Of a stretch of DNA of 5,890 bases, positions 1 to 5,890 are shown piece by piece. The notes under the pieces were generated by a model. The model saw only the letters and a program-made list of their open reading frames with translations, made no database searches and had not been told where the DNA came from. Source of the DNA: Cytophagales bacterium (lineage in GTDB: Bacteria; Bacteroidota; Bacteroidia; Cytophagales; Cyclobacteriaceae); the NCBI GenBank assembly GCA_029262935.1, contig JAJCYK010000087.1:1-5890 (forward strand). Reading direction: 5' to 3'. The position numbers and the translations under genes were made by a program. Position 1 is the stretch's first letter. The number at the start of each line of letters is the position of its first letter.

Positions 1-1564
1 CTACAACGTAAAAAAGAAACTTATTATGCACATTTAAATATACCTTCTGCAGACCTGCCGCGCTTTTTGCAGCTGCCTGACTTCCGGAATAAGCACTACA
101 TCATACACCTGGATGATATTATCAAAATGAATTTAAGGTACGTGTTTCCCGGGTATAAAGTACTGGGATGTTATGCTATCAAACTTAACAGGGACGCGGA
201 TATGGATATTGAAGACGAGTACACTGGTGATTTAATTGATAAGATTCGCAAACAAATTGAAAAACGACAAATCGGTATACCTGCACGGTTTCTATACGAT
301 GGCGAAATGCCGCAGGACTTAAAAGAATTTTTGGGCCGGACATTCCAACTTTCACAAGATGAATTAATAAAAGGAGGTCGGTATCACAATCTTGACGATT
401 TGATGAAGTTGCCCAATCCTGTGGGGAGTAAGCTAACTAACCCACCCATGCCCGCTTTACACAAACCAGATTTGGATGGAAAAGATAGTATTATGCTAGC
501 TATGGCAGTTAAGGATCAGGTTTTGCATTTCCCCTACCAAAGCTATGATTATGTGCTGCGGTTTTTCAATGAGGCAGCAATCGACCCGTCAGTGACACAT
601 ATCAAGGTCACTCTTTACCGGGTAGCCTAATTCACTGATTGCCAACGCTCTGATCAGTGCCGCAAAAAATGGTAAACAGGTAACCGCATTCGTTGAAGTA
701 AAGGCAAGATTCGATGAACTGAATAATTTAAAATGGGCAACGAAGATGGAGGAAGCCGGAGTTAAGTTAATATACAGCTTACCTGGACTAAAAGTACATG
801 CCAAGGTGGCTCTAATTTCCAGAAGCAGAAAATCTAAAAATCAAGATTATGCTTATTTTGGTACCGGCAATTTTCATGAAGGAACTGCTATGATATACTG
901 CGATCATGGCTTGTTGACCTGTCGTAAAGCCTTAACTACTGAACTCTCCACGGTTTTTGATTTTTTGGAGACCCAAACAGTGATGCCCGAGCTCAAGCAC
1001 CTTTTGGTAGCTCAACATAACATGCAATCTCGCTTTCTGGAATTAATTGACCAGGAGATCGTACAAGCCTCAAAAAAGAACAAAGCTCGTATCGTGATTA
1101 AGCTTAATAACATTGAAGACAGGGTAATGATAGATAAATTGTATGAAGCTAGTGAGGCAGGGGTTGAGATTGTAATGCTAATAAGAGGTATTTGTTGTTT
1201 GAAACCCGATCAACCTTACAGCAAGAACATACGGGTGGTAAGATTGGTTGATGGGTTTTTGGAGCATGCCAGAATATTCTTGTTCCACAATGCAGGTGAA
1301 GAAAGTTTGTTCTTAGCATCGGCAGACTGGATGAATCGCAATTTATACCGCCGAGTTGAGGTGGGTTTTCCTATTTATGACGGGGAAGTAAAGGAGGAGA
1401 TTTTACAGTTCTTGGACTTTCAACTCACCGATAATGTTAAGGCCTATGACCTTGATGCTAACCAGACCCATATCAGAATGGAGAATACTTCGGTGAGCCA
1501 AGTAAGAGCACAATGGCATATTTATGAGTGGTTGAAACTAAAAATCACTGGCAGTAAGCCTTAA
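1..1564 (+). pseudogene. ppk1: Polyphosphate kinase 1, 5'-partial and frameshifted
   Basis: PPK1 reversibly transfers the ATP gamma-phosphate onto inorganic polyphosphate chains through a phospho-histidine. The frame is open from base 1 (LQRKKETYYAHLNIPSADLPRF), so the true start is upstream; about 165 N-terminal residues appear to be missing compared with the roughly 690-residue family. The first piece (1-630) carries the N-terminal-side and middle region, including DAELDIEDEYSGDL-like, GGRYHN and LHFPYQSYDYVLRF motifs, and stops at TAA 628-630 just after TLYRVA. Homology resumes without a gap in another frame from about 629 (NSLIANALISAAKNGKQ) to TAA 1562-1564. That piece holds VHAK (His codon 797-799, matching the phosphorylated histidine), YFGTGNFHE, DHGLLT, NNIEDRVMIDKLYEAS, RGICCL and LEHAR (His codon 1265-1267, the second active-site histidine). 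About 520 residues are visible. Family assignment is very sure; whether the break is real or a sequencing error is open. Confidence 0.9.
623..634 (+). other. Frameshift site within ppk1
   Basis: Reading GCC TAA TTC ends the upstream frame. The family sequence at this point is RVA-S-N-S, and the downstream frame reads AAT TCA CTG (N-S-L) from 629. The gap between GCC (625-627) and AAT (629-631) is one base instead of one serine codon, so two bases are missing relative to an intact gene. The downstream frame itself is closed by TAG at 623-625, so the two frames overlap only in these few bases. A loss of CT from an ancestral CTCT run would explain it; that ancestral sequence is inferred, not seen. 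Confidence 0.8.
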
Positions 1565-2260
1565 ATCCTCCAGTTTGGTCTCTACTACCTTTTTTAAACC
1601 TTGACCTGATACTAAAAGCATAGCATCAAAATGAGCCTTGGCAATTTGTTCTCTAAAATCACAAGAGAGCAACTTTTTGCATTCTTCCAAGTGGTTTACG
1701 AAACCACTTCTGGTGATGATAGCAGGCATGGTCAAATCAACTAACATTTGATGTTTGGAATGCTTGATGCCTCGTTTCGGAAAACCTGTGCCTTTTACTA
1801 AATAATGCAAAAACACCCGAGCTAGTTTTTTGCTGTGAATTACATTAGGTTCCTCTTTACCCCATTGCCAAAATTTCAAACCTTTACGATAATAATAGGT
1901 GCTTACTCCCTGTGATTCCGTAAAAACTTCGTCCGCTTCAGCCTGTTTTTTATTAAGCCTAATGGAAACTAAGATCGTTTTTGGGTTTTTAGTGTACAGG
2001 TTGTTGGCATTTTTTACCCTGTCATTATTCGAAATATCAGTGGACGATGGTGACAAAATTCGATAAGCTACCTGATTTTCTTTGCACATTCGTGCAATTC
2101 TTTTCACGATGTCTCGGCTGAACTCCCCTTCATAAAGGGTCTGTCCACCAGTCAGAATTGGACTTTGTTTTCCAGGGGATTGATAGATTCCATCAATGAA
2201 CCCACCATGCGCATGGTCCAAAAGCCATAATATGGTATTTTTACTATGGGGCAACGACAA
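1538..2260 (-). CDS. N-acetylmuramoyl-L-alanine amidase homologue (Amidase_3), catalytic residues substituted
   Basis: Amidase_3 enzymes are zinc hydrolases that cut the bond between N-acetylmuramic acid and the stem peptide of peptidoglycan. The 240-residue product has the family landmarks in order: LLDHAHGG (residues 13-20, first zinc ligand H18), LYEGEFSRDIV (42-51, second ligand probably E44), ILVSIRLN (96-103) where the family has SIHxNA, and MPAIITRSGF (178-187) where it has PAILTE or PAVLIE, followed by NHLEECKKLLS and REQIAKAHFDAML. The third zinc ligand is therefore R101 and the catalytic glutamate R184. I see no signal peptide. The start is TTG at 2260; no in-frame ATG exists between it and the upstream TAA 36 bases before, and the family begins almost directly with the first motif. 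The 3' end overlaps convergent ppk1 by 27 bases. Likely an inactive pseudoenzyme or a gene in decay; homology is sure, activity doubtful. Confidence 0.85.
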   Translation of the reverse strand: MSLPHSKNTILWLLDHAHGGFIDGIYQSPGKQSPILTGGQTLYEGEFSRDIVKRIARMCKENQVAYRILSPSSTDISNNDRVKNANNLYTKNPKTILVSIRLNKKQAEADEVFTESQGVSTYYYRKGLKFWQWGKEEPNVIHSKKLARVFLHYLVKGTGFPKRGIKHSKHQMLVDLTMPAIITRSGFVNHLEECKKLLSCDFREQIAKAHFDAMLLVSGQGLKKVVETKLEDLRLTASDF

Positions 2261-2393
2261 GGAATTAGGTATACAGCAGCAAAATAAGGTAACTTAAGAT
2301 AAATACATAGAGTAGAAATACTGAATTGTCTTATTGGGTGTTAAATCTTTGTCTCTGGACTTTGCGTATTAGTATAAAATAATACTTTTTATT
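2261..2393. promoter_or_regulatory. Divergent intergenic region between amidase homologue and sigma factor
   Basis: This 133-base AT-rich spacer must hold the promoters of both divergent genes. On the plus strand TTTG (2361-2364), an 18-base spacer and TACTTTTT (2383-2390) resemble the Bacteroidota vegetative promoter (TTTG, about 19-21 bases, TAnnTTTG), but the match is imperfect and would put the transcript start almost at the sigma-factor start codon. A small dyad, AGTAT (2371-2375) and ATACT (2382-2386) separated by six bases, overlaps this element. CTTAAGATAAA (2293-2303) recurs in front of the anti-sigma gene. I see no convincing promoter for the minus-strand gene and no terminator. The elements are suggestions only. 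Confidence 0.3.
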
Positions 2394-2951
2394 TTGGACG
2401 ATCACCGAATACTATCAGAAATTAGAGATGGGCAGAGCTCGGGTTTGGAAGTCCTTTTTAAGAAGTACTACCAACACCTGACCAATATTGCTTTTTACGT
2501 TACTAAAAACAAGCCAGTTGCTGAAGACCTCGCTCAGGAGTTGTTTGTGGCCATTTGGGAGAAACGAAACCAAATGGGAGATATCAAAAACTTAAAAGGG
2601 TACTTGTCAATTGCTATTAAGAACCGATCCTTAGATTTTATCAAATCACAGCAACTACAGGAGTCTCATTTTGGAGAATATTTAAAAATGAGCGAAACGT
2701 TGACCAGGGGTTCTGGTGAGGATCTAGAATCCCTAAGGAATCACCTTGATAAGGGGTTGTCACAGCTTCCGCCCAGATGTCAATTGATCTTTTCTCTTAA
2801 TCGTTTTGAAGGACTTACGAATGATGAAATTGCTTCCTACTTGGAAATTTCCAAACGCACGGTAGAAACCCAAGTATCCAAAGCCCTGCGGATTCTTAGG
2901 GTAGAGTTGAAAGATGCATTTGACGCTTACCTTAGCTTATTTATTTTTTAA
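2394..2951 (+). CDS. ECF-family RNA polymerase sigma factor (FecI-like)
   Basis: A 185-residue sigma-70 factor of the extracytoplasmic-function type, the usual length, with only regions 2 and 4. Region 2 spans about residues 18-88 (LFKKYYQHL, then AEDLAQELFVAIWE at 43-56, then LKGYLSIAIKNRSLDFIK). Region 4 spans about 120-172, with the helix-turn-helix LTNDEIASYLEISKRTVETQV at 141-161 for -35 recognition. It directs core RNA polymerase to a small set of promoters, probably including its own operon. The start is TTG at 2394: no ATG lies in frame between the TAG at 2370-2372 and the conserved N-terminal helix, and the next methionines fall inside the domain. No clear ribosome binding site is seen. 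A FecR-like anti-sigma gene follows after 64 bases and a TonB-dependent receptor after that, so it belongs to the cell-surface signalling class. The family is very sure, the start moderately so. Confidence 0.9.
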   Translation: MDDHRILSEIRDGQSSGLEVLFKKYYQHLTNIAFYVTKNKPVAEDLAQELFVAIWEKRNQMGDIKNLKGYLSIAIKNRSLDFIKSQQLQESHFGEYLKMSETLTRGSGEDLESLRNHLDKGLSQLPPRCQLIFSLNRFEGLTNDEIASYLEISKRTVETQVSKALRILRVELKDAFDAYLSLFIF

Positions 2952-2992
2952 ATTTTTCACTCAGCCGTACGTGTTGTGTTAAGCTCATCTGT

Positions 2993-3007
2993 CTTAAGAT
3001 AAAAGAG
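2993..3007 (+). promoter_or_regulatory. Possible ribosome binding site and repeated motif before fecR-like gene
   Basis: The 64-base gap between the sigma and anti-sigma genes holds CTTAAGATAAA at 2993-3003, the same 11 bases as at 2293-2303 upstream of the sigma gene. The overlapping purine stretch AAAAGAG (3001-3007) ends eight bases before the ATG at 3016 and could serve as a weak Shine-Dalgarno. I see no hairpin terminator in the gap, which fits cotranscription. A regulatory role for the repeat is speculative. Confidence 0.3.
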
Positions 3008-3015
3008 CACCTAAC

Positions 3016-4008
3016 ATGGCAACAGATACCATATTCCTTTGGTTTAATCAATACCTAAATGGGGACATCTCTATTGAAAATAGCAAGCAACTAGAAGCCT
3101 GGTTGGCGGAGTCTGCTGCCAACAAAAGATTGTTTGATCAGGTGAAAGCCATGTGGGAAGTAACGGGACAGGTGTCGTTGGATTTAGACTTGGATTTAGA
3201 CGAAGCTTGGGAACAAACACGTGCCAAAATCACCTTACAAAAAAGTACCTCAACCCCTACTTTTAAATTAGGCTGGTGGTACAAAGCCGCAGCCGCAGTC
3301 TTAGTAGTCGCCATTACGGGGGCCATATTCTTTTTTTATAACACCACAAAGCGACATGTCTACGAAACCATAGCTCAACAAACGAAATTAGTGCAACTGC
3401 CAGATGGTTCTCAGGTCTGGTTAAACGAAAATTCTAATTTGGCCTTCCTCCAGGGGTTCTCGAAAGATCATAGAACCTTGGATCTTGAAGGAGAGGCGTT
3501 TTTTGAAGTAACTAAAGATTTGCAATTGCCTTTCGTGGTAAGAACGAATACTCTTAATAGCACCGTACTGGGCACATCATTTCATGTTAGAAGCATTCAA
3601 TCACAAGACGTTTCGGAAGTTACAGTAGTGACCGGAAAAGTGGGCGTGACCATAAATGATGGTGATAATATGACCTTACTAACTCCCGGAACGAAGATTC
3701 AGTATGATACCAGGACCAAAGTCCTACAGAAATCATCCAATGAGGACCCCAACTTTCTTGCCTGGAGAAATAAGAAACTAATATTTGAAAACACCCCACT
3801 AGTTGAAATTCAAGAAGCACTTGAGGAGTACTATCATGTGCAAATACATATTGATAACATGGATATAGCAACCTGTCAATTAACCAGTAATTTTGACGAC
3901 CCCACTTTGGAAGAGGTATTAGAGGTCATAGCATTGACCCTTGACCTCGAGTACACCAAGGAGGGAGCGTCGTATCGGATTACTGGCGAAGGCTGTAATG
4001 TACAATAG
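3016..4008 (+). CDS. FecR-family anti-sigma factor / sigma regulator
   Basis: A single-pass inner-membrane regulator, 330 residues, of normal length for Bacteroidota FecR proteins. The cytoplasmic N-terminal region (about 1-75; FLWFNQYLNGDIS, LEAWLAES, FDQVKAMWE) should bind the sigma factor encoded just upstream. A transmembrane helix lies at about 88-109 (WWYKAAAAVLVVAITGAIFFFY). The periplasmic FecR domain spans about 115-212 (LPDGSQVWLNENSNL, LDLEGEAFFEV, STVLGTSFHV, VVTGKVGV). A C-terminal DUF4974-like domain at about 254-324 (LIFENTPLVEIQEALEEYYHV, LTSNFDDPTLEEVLEVI) is the expected contact for the receptor's STN domain. The Gly186-Thr187 pair lies in the LGT motif where Pseudomonas FoxR-type proteins self-cleave. 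An acidic LDLDLDLD stretch at 55-62 comes from a 12-base tandem duplication. The ATG at 3016 has a weak AAAAGAG before it. The receptor gene starts nine bases after the stop, so the genes are probably one operon. Confidence 0.9.
   Translation: MATDTIFLWFNQYLNGDISIENSKQLEAWLAESAANKRLFDQVKAMWEVTGQVSLDLDLDLDEAWEQTRAKITLQKSTSTPTFKLGWWYKAAAAVLVVAITGAIFFFYNTTKRHVYETIAQQTKLVQLPDGSQVWLNENSNLAFLQGFSKDHRTLDLEGEAFFEVTKDLQLPFVVRTNTLNSTVLGTSFHVRSIQSQDVSEVTVVTGKVGVTINDGDNMTLLTPGTKIQYDTRTKVLQKSSNEDPNFLAWRNKKLIFENTPLVEIQEALEEYYHVQIHIDNMDIATCQLTSNFDDPTLEEVLEVIALTLDLEYTKEGASYRITGEGCNVQ
3178..3201 (+). repeat. 12-base tandem direct repeat inside the FecR-like gene
   Basis: TTGGATTTAGAC occurs twice back to back (3178-3189 and 3190-3201), in frame, coding for LDLD-LDLD at residues 55-62. 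It sits in the cytoplasmic part, between the predicted sigma-binding segment and the transmembrane helix. Identical copies suggest a recent slippage duplication that keeps the frame. Confidence 0.9.
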
Positions 4009-4017
4009 CAATAAACC

Positions 4018-5890
4018 ATGAAATCGATGAAAGGAATTATCTTAATGGCATTTTTGCTTGTAACCCCATTTTGGTTACAAGGACAATCAAAAAGCTTAAA
4101 TAAGAAACTAAGTATAAACTATCAAGACACCTCTTTGGAAGAAGTGTTGGAGGGTATTAGTACTGCTACTGGGGTAAAGTTCTCCTACAGCAGCAATAAA
4201 ATCCCCATGAAAGAGCGCGTAGATGCTGAATTTAACCAACAAACCTTAGAAGAAATTCTCCGAGCCGTGCTGAAGGACTTCCCTGTAGCATTTCAAATAC
4301 AAGGAGATCGTATTATATTAAGGCAAACGGATCTTTATCAGACCATTAGAGGACGGATAACCGATGTTGATAGCCAAGTTTCTATTTTTGGGGCTTCCGT
4401 GATAGTATCGGGTTCAGACCCTTTATTAGGTGCCACTACTGACGATATGGGATACTTTCGAATAGAAAAGGTTCCTGTTGGCAGGCAGAGTTTAAGGATC
4501 CAGTCGGTAGGCTTTCAAAATAAAGACCTCCCAAATATATTAGTAAGTGCCGGTAAAGAAACGGTGTTGGAAATCAAAATAAAGGAATCCATTACCCGCA
4601 TGAAAGAAGTACTTGTAAATGCCGTGGGTGTGGGTGCGGAACCGGTAAATGAACTAGCAACGGTTAGTGCCAGAAGCTTTACTGAAGAGGAGACGCGACG
4701 ATACGCGGCCAGTGTAGGGGATCCTGCTCGTTTAGTAACCGCCTATGCCGGGGTGGTGCAGGGTGATGATGGTAGCAATGAAATAATCATCAGAGGAAAC
4801 TCTCCCCGGGGATTGCTTTGGAAACTGGAAGGAGTAGAGATACCAAGCCCCAATCATTTCTCATCAGAAGGAGCTGCCACCGGAGGAATTAGCATGTTTA
4901 GTACGCAAGTAATCGCTAGGTCCGATTTCTTAACCGGTGCTTTTCCGGCGGAGTACGGCAACGCACTAAGTGGCGTGTTTGACGTGCGCCTGCGTAAAGG
5001 GAATAACGAAAAAAGAGAGTATACACTTCAAGCAGGGTTACTAGGTCTGGATGTTGCCGCTGAGGGCCCCTTTAAAAAAGGAAAATCAGGCTCATTCCTT
5101 TTTAATTATCGATACAGTACCTTAGGTTTGCTAGATGCCTTAGGGTTCAATTTGCAAGATGAGAATGAGACAAATATTTTTCAAGACCTCAGTTTTAAAT
5201 TGCATTTACCCACGGCCAAAGCTGGGGCATTTACCGTGTTTGGATTGGGTGGTCTGAGCAAGTTTAAAGAAAATGTAGCCAATGCGTTCGTCGACTTGGA
5301 AAGTTACGACATGGGCGTTGTCGGTCTATCACACGAATACCTTTCCGAAAGTAACACTTATATAAAATCCGTGGTATCCTGGTCAGGCACTCAATTGGCA
5401 GATGACTTCGACGATATTAGAGTGGCTCCGGAAACCGTACGCTCAGATACTAAGTTCAAGAAGTCCTATCTCAGATTAGGTGTTACTGCCGGCAAGAAAT
5501 TCAATGCCCAACATTTATTGGAGTTCGGAGGAGTGTATTCAGCGTTGTCATTTGATTTTCAGGAAACCAATGTAAATACCTTTAGAGAGGACCCATTTAA
5601 GCAAATCGATCGCTTTAAGGATCAAGACAACTCAGGGGCCTGGCAAGGGTTTGGTACCTATAAGTATCATGTAAATGACAAGTTGTCCTTGATAGGCGGT
5701 GTGCATGTGTTGCATTTTAACTTTAATAAGGAAACTACAGTAGAGCCACGAGCCGGTATAAAATGGCAATTTAAAGAGAACCAGGCCTTATCCGCTGGTT
5801 TCGGTGTGCACAGCAAAATAGAGTCCTTGGAATATTATTTAGGAAGGTTTGTGGATTTAGATGGGACGACAACCCAACTAAATCGAAATC
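4018..5890 (+). CDS. TonB-dependent outer-membrane receptor with STN signalling domain, 3'-partial
   Basis: Outer-membrane active transporter and signal transducer, open to the window end (624 codons, no stop), with the rest of the barrel outside. Order of parts: signal peptide at about 1-23 (MKSMKGIILMAFLLVTPFW, likely cut near the GQS); STN domain at about 26-102 (LSINYQDTSLEEVLEGIS, VKFSYSSNKIP, QTLEEILRAVL); carboxypeptidase-regulatory-like domain at about 107-190 (IRGRITDVDS, FGASVIVSGSDPLLGATTDDMGYFRIEKVPVG, SVGFQ); plug at about 210-328 (DPARLVTAYAGVV, NEIIIRGNSPRGLLWKLEGV, PNHFSSEGAATGGISM, FLTGAFPAEYGNALSGVFDVRLRKG); then beta-barrel strands. ATG 4018 lies nine bases after the FecR-like stop and gives a clean signal peptide; no strong ribosome binding site is seen, so translational coupling is possible. 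The STN domain and the neighbouring sigma/anti-sigma pair mark it as the sensing receptor of a FecA-like system. It does not look like a canonical SusC. The substrate is unknown. Family very sure. Confidence 0.9.
   Translation, partial: MKSMKGIILMAFLLVTPFWLQGQSKSLNKKLSINYQDTSLEEVLEGISTATGVKFSYSSNKIPMKERVDAEFNQQTLEEILRAVLKDFPVAFQIQGDRIILRQTDLYQTIRGRITDVDSQVSIFGASVIVSGSDPLLGATTDDMGYFRIEKVPVGRQSLRIQSVGFQNKDLPNILVSAGKETVLEIKIKESITRMKEVLVNAVGVGAEPVNELATVSARSFTEEETRRYAASVGDPARLVTAYAGVVQGDDGSNEIIIRGNSPRGLLWKLEGVEIPSPNHFSSEGAATGGISMFSTQVIARSDFLTGAFPAEYGNALSGVFDVRLRKGNNEKREYTLQAGLLGLDVAAEGPFKKGKSGSFLFNYRYSTLGLLDALGFNLQDENETNIFQDLSFKLHLPTAKAGAFTVFGLGGLSKFKENVANAFVDLESYDMGVVGLSHEYLSESNTYIKSVVSWSGTQLADDFDDIRVAPETVRSDTKFKKSYLRLGVTAGKKFNAQHLLEFGGVYSALSFDFQETNVNTFREDPFKQIDRFKDQDNSGAWQGFGTYKYHVNDKLSLIGGVHVLHFNFNKETTVEPRAGIKWQFKENQALSAGFGVHSKIESLEYYLGRFVDLDGTTTQLNRN

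Noticed and set aside
67..630. ppk1 upstream piece as a separate gene starting at TTG 67
   Set aside because: The frame and the PPK1 homology continue upstream to base 1, so the TTG is internal and the gene simply starts outside the window.
589..804. 71-codon minus-strand open frame
   Set aside because: Lies wholly opposite the conserved ppk1 catalytic region across the frameshift; no recognisable protein family and no start signal.
746..1564. ppk1 downstream piece as an independent gene starting at ATG 746
   Set aside because: PPK1 homology continues upstream in the same frame to about 629, so ATG 746 is an internal methionine codon; a functional stand-alone kinase fragment is unlikely.
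1538..2260. Prophage lysis module
   Set aside because: Amidase_3 homologues occur in phages, but no holin, tail, integrase or other phage gene is visible and the neighbours are chromosomal.
2952..3015. Terminator between sigma and anti-sigma genes
   Set aside because: T-rich stretches are present but I find no stable stem before them; the palindrome TCTTAAGA (2992-2999) is too short and lacks a T run.
3138..3326. 62-codon minus-strand open frame
   Set aside because: Antisense to the FecR-like gene; its composition mirrors the LDLD repeat and the alanine-rich membrane helix of the real gene.
3620..3871. 83-codon minus-strand open frame
   Set aside because: Antisense to the conserved FecR and DUF4974-like domains; no homology recognised.
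4018..5890. SusC-type glycan importer
   Set aside because: The plug and barrel start resemble the shorter carboxypeptidase-regulatory-like receptor group and no SusD gene is in view, so a SusC name is not supported.

Overview
The window looks like chromosomal DNA from a Bacteroidota bacterium, probably of the Cytophagales/Cyclobacteriaceae type. The clues are moderate-to-low GC, weak Shine-Dalgarno sequences, a Bacteroidota-style FecR anti-sigma factor (FecR domain plus C-terminal DUF4974-like domain), and a TonB-dependent receptor carrying STN and carboxypeptidase-regulatory-like domains. Assignment below phylum is inference from protein resemblance only.

Left part (1-1564, +): a polyphosphate kinase 1 gene (ppk1). 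Its 5' end lies outside the window, and a net frameshift near 625-631 breaks it in the middle of the catalytic core. Both active-site histidine motifs lie in the downstream piece, so as written the gene cannot give a complete kinase. It is either a recent pseudogene or a sequence error.

Middle (1538-2260, -): a convergent gene overlapping the ppk1 3' end by 27 bases. It encodes an N-acetylmuramoyl-L-alanine amidase (Amidase_3) homologue. Its fold-level landmarks are recognisable, but the second zinc-ligand histidine and the catalytic glutamate both read arginine, so it is probably a pseudoenzyme or a decaying gene. A 133-base divergent intergenic region follows.

Right part (2394-5890, +): a cell-surface signalling cassette in the order ECF sigma factor, FecR-like anti-sigma factor, STN-containing TonB-dependent receptor (cut by the window end). 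By analogy with FecI/FecR/FecA, substrate binding at the outer-membrane receptor is passed through its periplasmic STN domain to the FecR C-terminal region. This frees or activates the sigma factor, which transcribes the receptor operon. The substrate cannot be read from the sequence.

I see no RNA gene, CRISPR array, insertion sequence or phage module. I did not find a clearly undescribed system. The most distinctive features are the doubly substituted amidase homologue and the broken ppk1 next to it.
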